Positions 25,082-38,600 of a stretch of DNA of 64,000 nt are shown here, one piece after another. The position numbers were made by a program, and so were the translations under genes. The stretch comes from Pleodorina starrii (lineage: Eukaryota; Chlorophyta; Chlorophyceae; Chlamydomonadales; Volvocaceae): NCBI GenBank assembly GCA_030267565.1, contig BRXU01000035.1, positions 62,001 to 126,000 of the forward strand, read 5' to 3'. Position 1 is the stretch's first letter; each line of letters begins with the position of its first letter. The notes beneath the pieces are model-generated. The model saw nothing but the letters and a program-made list of their open reading frames with translations, was not told where the DNA came from and made no database searches.

Positions 25082-28000
25082 TCACTCGGCCTTGGCCTTG
25101 CGCTTGGGTCCCAGCAACTTGATCGCCCCCCGCAGGATCTTGGTGTACCAAAAGACGTTGAGCAGCGCCAGCACGGCGGGGAACACCAGCACTGCGGCGC
25201 ACCAGCACGGAGGGGGAGTCAAAAGAAGATACCGCAGCGGAGACGGAGGGGGCGGGGGGGGGGCGGGGGAGGGGAACGGGACGTTAGGGTTTCATTGGCC
25301 CTGAGCGTCCTGTACTGCATGTTACTGATGCAGTGGGAGAGCTCTACAAAGGGGGAGCGGTAGACCGGGCCATACGCGAGGTCTACACGAGCTGAAGGCC
25401 CGCAGACCGGACCAGCTGTAAGCGCGCCACGGCACTGCCGGCAAGGAGGCCTGGCAGCAGGGGCAGCAAGGACGACTGACCCACGGGTCAGGCATGCGGG
25501 CACCGTATGGGTGCCGTACTCACGGAGGGTCTGGGTAAGGGGCTGCATGAGCGGGATCTCTTGGCGATGCTGCCAAACCATCCAGAAGAAGGGCGGGAAG
25601 GTGGCGAGGCGGGCCACGGTCCAGGATGCCAGGATGGCAATACCGTTGATGAGGTACAGTGGGTGGGACTTGAAACCCTGGGGTGTATAAAGAGGATTTC
25701 GCAGCGGAGAAGGAGACGGCATTAGCGAACGGACCCAGAACCGGGGGTGTGTGGGGTGGGATGGGATGGGATGGGGTGGGGGGGAGGGAGCGGGTGTGGT
25801 TGGGAGTAGGGGTTGAAGGAGGGGTTGAGGGAGAGGGGATGCAGAGGGCAGGGGGAGGGGGAGCGGCAGACGGGGCGGCGTGGGGTGTGGCGAGAGCAAG
25901 GCGCGGGGGACCCCTCAGCCCTCACCCGCCCCAGCCCACGCCATGCCAACCCTACCCAGGACAATCCCCCCCCCCCCCAAGCCTCGACCCCTTCCTGACA
26001 TCCCCCAACCCCACGCCATCCCTACACCCAGCGCGCGCTCACCGTCTTGTCCAGCATCTCCCCCCCCCAAACCGCCCCCACACACGACCCCGCCCCCTCC
26101 ATACGCCCACCCCAGCGCTCACCGCCTTCCTCGCATCCCCGCTCCCCCTCGCCCCCTTCCCACCCCCGCCCCACCCCCCTACGCCCCCACGCTCCCACCC
26201 CAGCGCTCACCGCCTTCTCCAACATCCCCGCCCCCTTCCCACCCCCACCCCACGCCCCTACGCCCCCACCCCTACGCGCTCACCGCCTTCTCCAGCATGT
26301 ACCGGAAGGCGATGAAGGGCGTGGTGAACTCCGTGGACAGCATCCACATCGTCATCCAGTGCGCCTCCGCCCACCAGATGGCGCTCAGCACACTGGCCAG
26401 ACTGCCCACGTGGTGCAACAACATGGCGCTGCCGCCCATCTGAGAAACGGGGGGTGGGGTGGGGTGGGTGGGGTAGGGTGGTGGGGTGCGGGCGTGTGTG
26501 TTTTGGGGGATTAAGAGTGCAGTGTTGGTAAAGGTTGCAGCAGGAGCGCAGTTATAGTGCAGTTAGTTACTGGATGTAGTTAGTTACTGGTTGCAGCAAC
26601 CAACTCCCGACCCCAGCGCGAAGACATGATAAGCATCGCACCCCACCCCACCCCCACACACGCGCACCCACCCACATCCACACATCCCGGACCCCACCGG
26701 ACCCACCGGACCCACCCACCCAGTACTTGATCGTAATGAACAGCTCATGGACGAAGAAGCCGGTGGACACGCCCAGGACGGCGAAGGTGTCGGGGGTGGT
26801 GCGCCTCACCATGGGCTGGGGTCCGGGCTGTGGAGGGGCAGGGGGGGGGGCGGGGGCGTGAGGGCGGCGGGTTGGGTGCATGGTTGAGTTTGGATTGGCA
26901 TGGACGGTCATGGCTCGCAGAACCCCGTCGTCCGTCCGGGCACGCAGGCAATCCCGTCGCCTGCGAGGCACTCCATTCTCTACTCCTCCGGCCTCGCTGT
27001 GCACCACACGTGTGCATCCTCGGACGGTATCACCACCACACACGCGGGAGCAACCTCATGCTCACGTGTGCCAGCATGAGGGGATGCGTGCTGTCTTTGC
27101 GACGAAGGGCCTGTCGGAGCCCATTACCGGGGCCCAGGCTGACGGGTTCGCCGCGTGAGTTCGCGCTGCGCTCACCGCCCAAAAGGTGTCTTCCAATGCC
27201 AGAGTGCGAGCCGCCCAGTATACGATGTAGGCCGAGTAGATGATGTTGCCCAGGCTGGGGGCGGAGGGAGGGAGGGAGGGAGGGGGAGGGAGGGAGAGGG
27301 GGAAGACGTGAGCCAGGCCGAGGAGGCAGGCCGACGGGCTGGCTGACAGACAACGTGAGAAAGCCGTGAGTGGATGGGGTCCTAGTCCGACCATGAGGAG
27401 GGGAGGGGCCGAGTCAGGTGTTGGGGGCCCGGCGGGCGGGGGCGGTGGGAGCTGGTGACTTGCAACCTCCAGGCGGAATGCCCCGGCGGAAACACGTGAT
27501 ATCAGTTTGTCCCAGCAGTTTGCCCCAGCAGTTTGCCCCAGCAGTTTGAGGAGGTGGTCGGGCGGGTGGACAACCGCGGCGGGTGGGCCGAGGAGGCCCC
27601 AAATGAAAGGGTCGCGCGAGGTTTGTTGTGGGGGATGACCAAGGCCTGCGTGCGCGTGCGCCCCTGCCGCAGGGTCGTGACTCGTGTGCATGTGCCAGAG
27701 CGCAGCCCCCCCCACCCCCACCCCCCGGTGCGCAAGACGAACGCAAGCGTGTGTCGTACTGGCCGTACATACACGTGGCGCCGTACCCCTGCCGTACAGG
27801 CTATCGACCCGCAGCGGAGGCCCACCGTGTGTCCCAGTCGCGCTGCTCGTGGTTCGTAAGCTGCTTGTAGCCCTGCGGGTAGTGGCGGTGGAGGGCGATG
27901 GTGCAGTGGTTGCGGTGGGGGCGGGGGCGAGGGGTGAGGCAAACGGCTCCAGGGAGCCTTCCAACAGAAGCCGTTCCGAAAGCCGAAAGGTGGGACAGAT

Positions 28001-28282
28001 GCGCAGGCTCCGACACTGGTACTTGGCATCCGAAGGCAAGGGTGACCTGAAACCATCCAAGCAGAAAAACACAACTATCCGGCAGGCGGGCCGCTCGGGT
28101 CGCTCACACGTGCGCAACAGGGACGAGCGAGTGATAAGAACAACTGCCTGTACACCCGCGCGTTGCCGTCCTAGATTCTCAGTACGGCAATCAGTACGGC
28201 AATAATCGTACCTTGAAATAAAGCGGGGTGTAGTATCGGGATAGCTTGTACACGAGCGTGAAGACGAGCGTGCTTGCAAGGG
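25082..28282 (-). CDS. TLC-domain (TRAM/LAG1/CLN8, TLCD4/TMEM56-like) membrane protein
   Basis: Seven exons join in phase on the minus strand: 28282-28212, 27872-27826, 27254-27176, 26827-26720, 26439-26284, 25677-25524 and 25191-25082, encoding 241 residues. The first recognised exon is entered in phase 1, so an upstream exon with the start codon is missing; I could not locate it. Family marks in order are RDWDTR before the second membrane span, STGFFVHELF, the histidine pair in MLLHHVGSLAS, STEFTTPFIAFRYML, PLYLINGIAILASW and FPAVLALLNVFWYTKI before a basic tail. Several long hydrophobic segments fit a multi-pass ER or plasma-membrane protein. The C-terminus KRKAKAE has Lys at -5 and -3, the KxKxx form of an ER-retrieval signal. 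TLC proteins act in ceramide synthesis, lipid trafficking or membrane composition; this one lacks the ceramide-synthase Lag1p HxxxD...HH signature, so no enzymatic activity is claimed. Confidence 0.85.
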
Positions 28283-29633
28283 CTGCGGGGGCGTGTGTAT
28301 GTGTGTATGTGTGTGCGTGTGTGGCGGCGGGGGGGCGGGACGACACACGGGCCGCAAGTTTTTAGAGGGCCAGCGGGGCGCCAGTGGGACCACTGAAAGA
28401 GAGCCAGGACAGTTGAGGGTGAGGGTGGGAGCGCGCACGGGCAGGGTGGAGGGGCACTAGGCCGCCACCAACTCCAGTGAGGGAAGAGCGTCCCTACATG
28501 CTGCAAGCACTGAGGACAGGCGGAGGCAGGGGTGCTGCTAGCCGCGATGCGGCTTTGATCTGGTTGCAGTGCTAGAAGCTCAGCAGATTGGGGTTCATAG
28601 CTCTCTTTTTGCAGTTGGGTGATGCACAGCAGGGCTCGCAACAGTTGCGGCTGCCTTCGAGGTCATTGCGGGCAGGCAAGATGGGGGGAGGGACGTGCCA
28701 GCAGCCTCCTGACATTTAGATGCGACCCGTCCTGCTCTGACCCGTTGAGCCGCGCCTGGGGCATCCGCCCGCGGCAAGCTAAGCTTACCCCAGTAGGCGC
28801 AGACACCAAGTGGCGTGAGCTTCCCGTCAGATGTGACGAGGGCTGCGTGGGGAGCAGGGAGGGATGCTGAGGTGGGGCTTCCAGCTGCACGACAGACGTG
28901 GCACGACCGGCTTACTTCTTTCCATAACTATCAATTCTCCCAGCCGCTCCAGCGCCCCATCAGGCAGGTATATAGGATGTGCCATAGTTGTGGCCTGACG
29001 AATGGATCGACCCTATGGACCCTGTCGTCGAAGCGTCCACCAAAGAAAGCCCTCGATGTGATATAAATGTGAGTTCAAAAATTACTTCTTGTGTGAAAGT
29101 ATTATATCTACGCGAACGGGAGAAGGCGCTACACAAACTTCTAGTCAAGGAAGAGGCCTTTCCTTCGGTCAGCCCACAAGCAAGCCGCAATGCTAAATTA
29201 TCACCCTCCTCGTTGTATGTAAGGGGATGAAATATCCGATGATGCTTAATGCGCAATTTCGTCTTGTCTGCTGTACGGCACATCGCGCAAACCCCCAAAT
29301 CGGCAGTTGAGCTTATCACCGCAGAGACCACAGCTGCGCAAATGTTACGTAGGATTGGCGTCAGATACATCGGCAAAGGACAGCACCGAACGGGTGCAGC
29401 CTTGCAACTGCGGGCTGGCCACAATTGTGCTTGCGTGCTTTGAGCGCCGGCGCTTGGGGGCTTGGCGAAGCCCATCAGGCTTGCTAACACCTACAGTGCA
29501 CGTAACTCCATGAGGCTGATCACGTACATTTCAGAAGTCTGAGTCTGTCGTTTGGAGGCCAGCGTGCTGACGGAGCTCAATGCACAGCTTCAGCAGAACC
29601 CTTACTTGGTTTGGAACTTTGGAGTAGGCGCTT
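28283..29633. other. Divergent intergenic region between the TLC and OPR genes
   Basis: It should contain the missing first exon of the minus-strand TLC gene and promoters for both genes. A TATATAGG box-like sequence is at about 28968. The part at 28960-29500 is less GC-rich and has a 176-codon minus-strand open frame without any recognised motif. I see no supported gene. Confidence 0.4.
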
Positions 29634-32600
29634 ATGGAGGCCAGGCGCGGATGGTCCTCAAACGCCGTCGGGCAGCACGCCGGCGGGTGGACAGCTCCGG
29701 GTCCGTCACAGTCGCTGGCACCACCCCTCTCTGGCCGGTCGGCCGCAGCCGCAGCCTCGGAATCCGCAACAACAATAACCCTAACCTTCTGGCCTCCAGC
29801 TCGGCATTCTCGGGCTGCGTCGGCGTTGCGCCGGGCATCAGCAGCCAGCAACGTGACAAGCCCTGTCGCCAGTGCCAACGCCACCTGCGCCTGCGGAATC
29901 AGCCGCGGCAGTGCGCTGTGGTGTCTTCCGCCTGCCGTAGGCTCGGTAGCTGACGGCTGGTTCTGGAGGCACCATCGCAGCGGCCGCCGCTGCCGCTACG
30001 CCGCGCCCGCCCCGGTAGCCGCTGCTGTCTCGTCCAACGGCGGCGGCGGCGGCGCCGGACCTGCCCTCCCTGCCACCGCCGCGCCCACCATGCTCCACTT
30101 GCAATCGGCGAGCAACATCCAGAACAGCCGCAGCCTCAGCGTTCGACCCGGTGGCAGCGAAGCGAGCATAACTAACAGCGGTTCTGGATCGTTCGGGGGA
30201 TGGGCCTCCGGCGGCTGCGCAGGCGGTAGGGGCAGGGGCAGGGCCCTGGCGGCGGCGCCGGCGGTGGTCGCGGCCTCATCAGCGCTCTCTGCGGCGCCGC
30301 TGACCGGCGGCGCCCTCCCAAGCCCAAGCGGCGCAGTCCCGGCGGCGGCGGCGGCACCGCCGCAGCGGCGGCTCGCGCCGGCGAAGGCCGCCGCCGCTGA
30401 GGCCGGTGAGCCTCTGGTGCGGGAGCCGCCATCCGTCGCCGCGGACGCGGCGTTCTTGGAGCCATTGCAGGATGTATCGTTGGAGCTGCTTCGGGGCGCG
30501 CTGCAAAGCTCGCAGGCGTCGACGCAGCCGCCGCAGGCGCGGCACCACCCCGCGTTCGGCGATGCCGCGACGGGCAAAGTCGGCGACGCTCACCGCGAGG
30601 TGTTGGGATCGGGATTTGGGTCGCCTGGGGATGATCATGCCGCGGCGGCGGCGGCGCCCGGCAACGGAGGCGACAGGCGGTGGGTGCGAGCCGTGCGTCG
30701 ACGGACTTCCGCCTTGGTCGGCGGCGCGGTTCAGGATCCAGATCTGCATTTGGGTCGTCCGCAGAATCTGGATCCAGGGCCGGAAGGTCCGGGCGAGCAG
30801 GGAGATGAGTACGGCAGGCCGCGCAAGCGGCCGGCGTTGGGACCGGAAACGGCGGCGTCGCTGGCCCGGGTCGCGGCGGAGGCGGCAGCGCGGCGGCGGG
30901 TCGGTCGAGGTGTCGTACACTGGACTGGCCGCGGCGGCGCCGCCGCCGCCGCTGGTAACGGTGGCGGCGGCGAGCTGCCTAGTCATCCGGCCAAACTCAC
31001 CCGCGCCATCAAAGACTGTACGACACCCGAGCAGCTGCACGAGTTGTACCGCACCGCCACGGCGGCCCAGACGCACGTGGAGGCCCCCACGCGGACGGCG
31101 CCGTACGGCACGATACCTCCCACGGCCGCCGCTGCAACAGCGGCAGCTGCGACGCGGCTCGTCGGCTTTGGCGATCGGGCCGGCGCTGCGGCGACGGTTG
31201 GAAGCGGCGGCGGCGGCGGCTGCGCCGTCGCCGCCAGCGGCGGCGGCGCACTGAATGACCTACACCTCGTGGCCATGCTGACGCATCTGGCGCAGCTCGC
31301 GGCGGCGGAGCCGCCGCCGCCGCTGCCCGCCGCCGCCGGCACTCGCCGGCGCGGCGGCGGCAGCGGGGTTTCGGAGCGGTCGGCGGTTGACGTCGCGGCA
31401 TTCGGCTGGGACATCGCAATGGCGATCGGGGTGCGCCTGGCGGCGGGATCGGAGGTCCTCTCCCAACCGCGCGCCGCCAGCAACGCCCTGTGGGCGGCGG
31501 CGAAACTCGGACTGAGGCTGCGAGCGACCTGGTGGGAGGCACTGGCGGCGCCGCTGCTGGCGGCGCCGCCGCCGCCGCCGCCGGAGTCTCGTATCCCCGC
31601 CAAGGCGACGCAGCCGCTGACTGGGCGGGACTTGTGCAACGCGGTGTATGCCCTGGGGCTCGCGGCGGCGGCCGTCACGGGTGGTGGCGGCGGTAGCGAG
31701 GAGGAGGTGGCGCGGGTCGGCGGCGCCGCGGCGCGCTTCGAGGGCCGGCTGCAGGCTGTTGGCAAGCGGTTGCTGGAGGCGTGTACCGCGAGCCGGCTGC
31801 GGGTGGGTGCGGGGCGGGGCGGGGTGGTGCAGGGCGGGGTGGGGCGGGGTTGTTGTTGCTGCTGCTGTCGTCCCCAGACAGCTCGTCCTGGCCTTGATGC
31901 CGCCGCGCATGTGTGTGTGTGTGTGTGTGTGTGCCTTCGCCCCGTTATCCATCCTTACGCTGCCTTACCCCTTACCCCTTACCCCCGCTGCCAAAATCTC
32001 GCCGCCTCAGGTCTGTAAGGCCCAGGAGCTGAGCTCCCTGCTGTACGGCGCCGGCCTGCTGCGGCTACAGCCGTCTGGGGAGTGGCTGGCGAAGAGCTAC
32101 AGCCCGGCGCTGGTGGCGGTGATGGCTTCAGCGGGGCAGCAGGTGGGGCGCCTGGAGGGGTGTAGTTGAGGTTTTAGGGTTTTTAAGTGTAAGAGCCCGA
32201 ATTGCTTGTCAGCCCGGCGATACGTCACCTTCACAAAGTCCCACCGACCAACGTGCGCTGGGTACCTCCTAAGTAAAAGCATCTGCCTCCCCCTTTTCGC
32301 ATATCACTCCCTGACTCCCCTTCTTCGCCCACCCACCTACCCACCCGCTCCTAAATCCCCCAATGCCCATGCGGACCGGGCCTCCACCCCCTCAGGTGGT
32401 CGCCAATGTGCTGTGGGCGCTGCAGCGCTTCGCCGCCCCTCCCCCGACACAGCTGGCGGAGGCACTGCTGGCGGCAAGTCGGGGCATGCTGGAGCGGACG
32501 GCGGCGGTGGCGGTGGAGGAGGCAGGCGGGGTGGAGGTTGCGGCGGGGGTAGGCGAGCGGGGCGAGGAACACCAGCAGCACCAGCAGCAGTGGCCGCAGC

Positions 32601-35600
32601 AGCAGCAGCAGCAGCAGCATGCGGTTGTTACCGGTGACCCCGAACGGCTCGTCTTGCAGCAGGCGGCGCCAGCAGGCAAGCGCCCGCCGCCGCCGCCGCC
32701 GCCGGGCCCGCGGCCGCTGCCGCTGCCTCCCGACATGCTGGTCACGGTGGTGTGGTCCGTGGGTCGGTTGCGGAGCCGCGGGGCAATACGTCTGGACGAC
32801 GACGACGACGAGGATGGCGACGACGCGGAAGCGCGGGCTCGGGTAGCGGGGAGGCCGATGGGTCGCGCCGATGGGTCGGCGGCGCCGCCTGCGGCGGCGA
32901 CGGCGACGGCGGTTGCGGCTGACGTCTTCCGATCCGGTGCTGGCGGGGGCGGGAGAAACGCAGTGGGTGGCGCCACCGCCGCCGCCGCGTGTGCTGGCTG
33001 GAGGGCGGCGGCGGTTGGGGCGTCCGTCCGTCTGCTGCGGCGACAGCTACAGTTGGCGGGAGCGGATGGGCGGCAGCGGCCGTTGACCGTTGGTGGTTGG
33101 TGGCGGCGGGATTTGCGGGAGGGGCCGCTGCTGCTGGGGCCTCGCGCCCTGGCGACGCTTGGGAGCGGGCTGGCGCTGCTGCAGGTGACCGTGGGTCGGT
33201 GGGTTGGCGGGTCGGTGGGTAGATGACCCGTGGGTCGGCGGGTCTATGGGCCGGTCGCCGCGTGGGCATTGATACGAACACGTGAGGACCATGTATGCGG
33301 CTGTGTTGCGCTGCGCTGCGCTGCTTGTGTGTGCATTTATGGACAACGCGGGAACGTGCGGCAGTTCCCAATCGAATGTCATTGCCGTTACTGCTTCCGC
33401 CCGAGCACACGCGCGCAATGGCGTGCCTATCTATCTGAGAAGTCGCCCCTCAAAAACAAAACCCTAGAGCCCTGCAACCCACACACACACACCCCCTCGA
33501 CGCGGCACTCCGTCGCGCGATGACACATCACATCTTTGCTGTACATCGTCATCGCCGTACCCACATTCCCCCACACAGGTAGCCCCAAGCACAACCGTTG
33601 GCGGCACCGCCTCCGCCGATGCATGGCGCCTCCTGTACGACACCGCCATCCTCCTGTGCAACCCCACCAACCGTTCCAGCGGCGGCGGCAACGGCCGATG
33701 GGACCCACGGGACGTTTTCGCGCTGCTCTCGGCGGCAGTGGCCAACACAGAGCTTTCTGCCTTTCATCAAAGCGCCGCCCTAGAGCCGCAGACGGCGGCG
33801 GCGGCGGCAGCGCCGCCGCCGCCCGCGGCGGCGGACCCGTCGCAGGCACCGCAGCCGTCGCGGCAGAGGTCGCCGCCGCCGCCGCAGCAGCAGCAGCAAC
33901 AGCCGGCGGTCGGCGCCGCGCCGCGGCGCGGATTCGAATCCTCCGCCGCGCGGCCGCCGGCTGAGCTTGTGGAGGCGCTGCTGAGGCGGCTGCTGCCGTC
34001 GCTGCTGCTGCCGCCGCCGGCAGGCGGCGGTGGCGGTGGCGGCGGCGGGGCGGGGGAATCGTACATCGTTGGGCCTAGCGCGGCTGCAGGCCGTGTGGGA
34101 AGCGGCTTCGGCGGCGGTGGCGGCGGCTGTTCGAGTGCGGTGCTTGTGGGCTGTATGTGGGCGCTGGCGAAGCTGCAGTACTGGCCATCCAGGGTACGTG
34201 GTCGTGTCGTGTCAGGGGGCAATGGGGGCGGGCGCAGTGAGGCGGGGCGCTGGGGGGCGTCAAGGTTCGCGGGGGCCGTTCCGCCACCACCATCACCCCC
34301 TGCGTCACACCTTTCCTGCCCGTCGTCGTTTACCCGTTCTTGGCTACAGCACGGCATGTCCTTTGCTGCCCAACTCCCATTGCGCCCTGGACCGCGCCAC
34401 ATCGTCCTTGGCCCTGAAAAACCCTAAAACCCTAAAACCCTGAACTTCTAAAACCCGCGCCCGCAGCCCGTGATGGAGGCGCTACTGGTGGCCGTCCGCG
34501 GCCGCATCGCGCACCTGCAGCCGCCCGCCCTGGCGCAGCTGGTTTGGTCCCTGGCAGCCCTGCAGGGACTCAACCCGGACGGCGCGCCGCCGGGGGGAGT
34601 CCTGACGCTGGCGCGGCGGCTGCAGCGGCGGATCAGGGTCGTACTGCAAAGAACATGCGACGCCGCCGCCGCCGCCGGCGACGGCGGCGGCGGCGGAAGC
34701 GGCGATGTTGGGAAGGCTGCGGCGGCGCCGCTGCCGCCACGGACACTGACTCAGCTGCTGGTCTCGCTGCGGCGGCTGGGGGTCCCTCTGCCGGCGGGTC
34801 TGCGGAGCCGCGTGGCAGAGTGCCTTGTACGACCGTCTGTACGGCAGCTGCGGCGGGAGCTTCAGCGGTCGGCGGCGCGCAAGGCCGGCGGCCGCCGCCG
34901 TGGCGGGGAGTCCAGCGGCGCGGGCGCGTGGGGAGAGCTGGAGGCGGACGGGTCGTACAGCGCGTCGGCTGCTGGGCCGTACGACAGTGTACGGCTGTTG
35001 GGCGCGCTGGCGGCGGCGACGGCGGGCCTGTGCGCGGCCGGTCAAGGAAGGATGCGGCCCGTCAAGGGCAGGTTGGCGGCGCGGGGCAGCGGCGACGAGG
35101 GCGCCGGCGGCGGCGGCGGCGGCTCCGGAACCTCCTTGCGAGCGGTGGCACCGGGGTATGTACGGCGCAGCGGGCTACGACTGGCGCTGTGGGGCGCTGG
35201 CTGGGCGGCGGTCAGAGCCACGGCGGCGGCGGCGGCGGTGGAGGAGGAGGAGGAGGAGGAGCAGCAGCAAGCGTTGCGGCGGCGTCAGCCGCGAAAGCGC
35301 GGTGCGCCGGAAAGCGCCGCCGCCGCCGCCGCCGCCGCTGGCGCTGCCGCTGGCGCCTCAGGAGGTGCTCCAGGGGAGGCCCCGACGTTGCCGCGGTCGC
35401 CTCCCGCGTCTTTGCGGGACTGGTGCAGCTACCTGGCAGGTGAGGATGGGTGGGGGGGTGGGTGGGTGGGCGTGGAGGACTGCGCACCGCACCCGCGCAT
35501 TCAGCCGCGTCCTCCCTGCCGTCTTTCTGGCATTCATCGATCCCTCTCTCTCTCTCTCTCTGACTCACTCTCTCGCTTACCTACCGCGCGTCCTCGCGTC

Positions 35601-38600
35601 TGTCCTCGTCTGGCCGCCTGCCGCTGCGGTATCTTCTTTTTTACCCACCCGCCTCCTCGCCTTCTCGCCACACGACCGCCTTTGAGCCTTTGCGTTTGAG
35701 CCCAGCGCACGACCTGCAACAAACCCAACCTGCCCTCGGTACCCAGCACCTCGGGGTAACCAAAAGCAAGCCGATCCGAACGTATTTCCAGCAAAAGGAA
35801 GACCGGCCGTGTCCTGTGTACGGCACCATCACCGCACCCTTTCCTGCCGTATTGTCCGTGCGCTGCCGCTGCCGCCATGCAGGCGTGCGGCGCCTGGGCT
35901 TCTGTCCGCCTCCGGCGCTGGCGGCTGCCCTGGTGGAGCTGATGGCTCGGCCCTGGCTGCTGGGGCAGCTGAGGAGATGCGGGGCGAGGTGGGAGGGCGG
36001 GACTGGGGTGTGGGGAGGAGGGGTGGGGTGGGAGATGGGGAGGGAGGCGGGGTGGGTTGGACGTGGGAGGGCGGGGGTTACGGTAGTGAAACCGATGAAA
36101 GGGGTCGACGGGAGGAGGCGGGGTTGGTGCATGAAGCGTTTTACTTTGGAGTGTTACTTTGGGACCGGATCCTGCTGTGGGAAGCTGAGGAAGGAGATGG
36201 GTCAGGGTAGGAGGAGGAGACGATGACGGAGGAGGCGGAGAAATAAGTGGAGGAGGGGGAGGAGGAGCAGGGGCGCCGCCTGGAAAGTTTCCTGCCTCAC
36301 CTCACCTCATCTTCTTCCACCCTACCTTCTTCCACCTCCTTCCACCTCCTTCCACCGGGGCGCTGCACGGTGCCCGCAGGGAGGCGGTGGCGCTGGCTTG
36401 CGAGCTGTCGTACCTGGTCCAACCGCCTACGTCCTCGCGTTCTCGCGCGCCGGCGCTTCGCATTAAGAAGCGCCGGCGGGTGACGCCGGGGACTGGACGA
36501 CGTAGCGGAAAACAACAACAACAGCAACAACAGCAGCAGCGGCAGCAGCACAGCACCGACGTGGGTCACGTCAGCGGCGCACAGGAGGTGCCAGAGAGCG
36601 GGGCCGTGGTGGAGGCGGCGGCGCTGCGGCCCGGCTCGCAGGCGCCGACCCATGGGTCAGAGGCCGGCGGCGGTGGCGGCGGCGGGAGCCGGCGGCAGCG
36701 GCGCGCGGCGCGGCTGTTGCGCTCCCGCGTGGTTCCGGAGCTTCTGCGCGCGGCGCAACGCGTTGCGGGAGCCGGTGGCGCTCTCGCGGCGGAAGCCGAC
36801 GGCGCCGGAGGCGGCGGCCGGCACGGATCCGGTGCCGGCGCCGGCGCCGCCCGACAGTTGGTGGTGGTTTCGGAGCGACAGGCCGCGACGCTGCTGCGGG
36901 CGCTGCAGCGGCTGCGTGTGCAGCCGCCGCCGACGGTGGTCGGCGCGCTCTTGCGCGCCGCCGCCGCCAGCGGCAGCGGCGGCGCCGCCGGAGGCGGCGC
37001 GCCGTCAAGCCTGTCGGACGCCGTACGGATGGCGTCGGCGGCGGCGGAGGCCATGCCGACGCTGCCCGGCGCGTCGGCCGCCGGATCGTCTCGGCCCCGA
37101 GGCTCGGTGGCGGAGGTGGGGAGCTTGGCGGCGGTGACGAATGCGGCGGCGGCGGCGGATGCGGACGTGGCGGCGGCAGCGGCGGAGTGGCTTGCGCATG
37201 TGGTGGCGGCGGCGGCGGCGCACCTGGCGGCGGCGCCGCCGGAGGCGCTGCTGGCGACGTCGCTGCCGCTGGTGGCGGAGTTGGTGGAGGCGGCTCGGCG
37301 TGCGAGCTGGATGCATGGTGCGGTGCAGGTGTGTATTTGTGTGTGTATACGCGCGGGGGGAGGGAGGGAGAGGGGGAGGGGAAACGATGGGGCCACAGCG
37401 TTGGAACGGCGAAGAGAGGGAGGGAACAGGGAAGGGAGAGGAGACGGTTGGGTGGGGCCTTTGGGGTGCAAAGTCTCCGCGCGCCGCCGCGGCCGCCGCT
37501 GCCCCACCCGCCCGTCGCCGTTTAGGATCCCCCCTCCTGGCGGTGCCCCTGAGCCCTGGCCGCTGACCCCGTTTCCGTCCTTGTCCCCGCTCCTGACCCC
37601 GTCCTCCGCTTTCTCTTCCCTCCCGGCTGCTCCGTAGGGCCGCGTCCTGCCAGCCGCCTTCGCCGCATGCTCCCGCGCCCTCGGCGGCGGCGCCCCACTG
37701 CCGTACATCTCCAGCCTGCTAGACGCCCTGCTGCTGCTCACCGTCGCCCGGCGGCAGGACAACGACAGCGGCGACGGCGGCGCAGCCGCCGCTGGCGGGG
37801 GCGAAGCGGGCAAACGCCGTCGTCGGAGATACGCCGCAGCGGCAGCGGCGGCGGCGCCGCCGGAATCAGCCGAGGCGTCGGCGGCGGCGCCGGTTTCGGA
37901 GCCGTTTGCCGTTGATCTGCCTGACGGGCTGTGGCTGGCGGTGTACCGGGCGAGCTACCACCAAATGGCGGCGGCGCTGCCGGAGGCTGCCGCCGCCGCC
38001 GCCGCCGCCGCGACCGCGGCTGCCGCCGTGCCCGCCGTGGCGGTCGGTGCCGTCGGCGACGACAGCCCGCTGGCAGCGGCGGCGACGGCGGCTGCGGCTG
38101 GGGTTGTTGGTGTTGATGAAGGGGCAGGTCAAGGCCGGGTGGCGTCAGCGCCACCGCCGTCGGCTGCGGCCGCCGCGGGTCCGCAGCGGCAGCGGCAGAT
38201 CCGCTCTGACGGCGGCGCTGTACGGCCGTACGGCCACAGGGCCGACGCGGTGCTGTACGACGACAGCAGGGCCGCTGCGGTGGCCCTGCCCGGGCAGCAG
38301 GTGGTGTCGCTGGCGTACTCTCTGGCCCGCCACCCGCCGCCGCGGCCGCCGCCGGATCGCTGGATGCGGCTGATGCTGCTGGTGGGTGAGGGGTTGAGGG
38401 GTGAAGGGAGAACGATGGGTAAGGGGAAGGACAGAAGGACAGAATTACAGAAGGAAGAAGGAAGAAAGAGCAGAAAAGGAGAGACGCGTAGTGGGTTGCA
38501 AGAGCGAGAGAGGAGGGCGTTGGAGGTTGGCGGTCGGAGCGGTTGTCACGGCGGCAGGAGGCTCTTGTGCCGACGAGGCAAAAGCCGCATGGCGGAGCGG

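Noticed and set aside
27062..28438. Minus-strand open frame of 458 codons over the TLC gene
   Set aside because: It runs through introns and exons of the TLC gene in the wrong frame; the spliced model has family motifs, this frame has none.
28960..29490. 176-codon minus-strand open frame between the TLC and OPR genes
   Set aside because: Composition is not alga-coding-like and no motif is recognisable; it may be part of the unknown first exon or UTR of the TLC gene but cannot be supported.
30279..31952. Large minus-strand frames opposite the OPR gene
   Set aside because: Arg/Pro-rich antisense shadows of Ala/Gly-rich coding sequence; no motifs.
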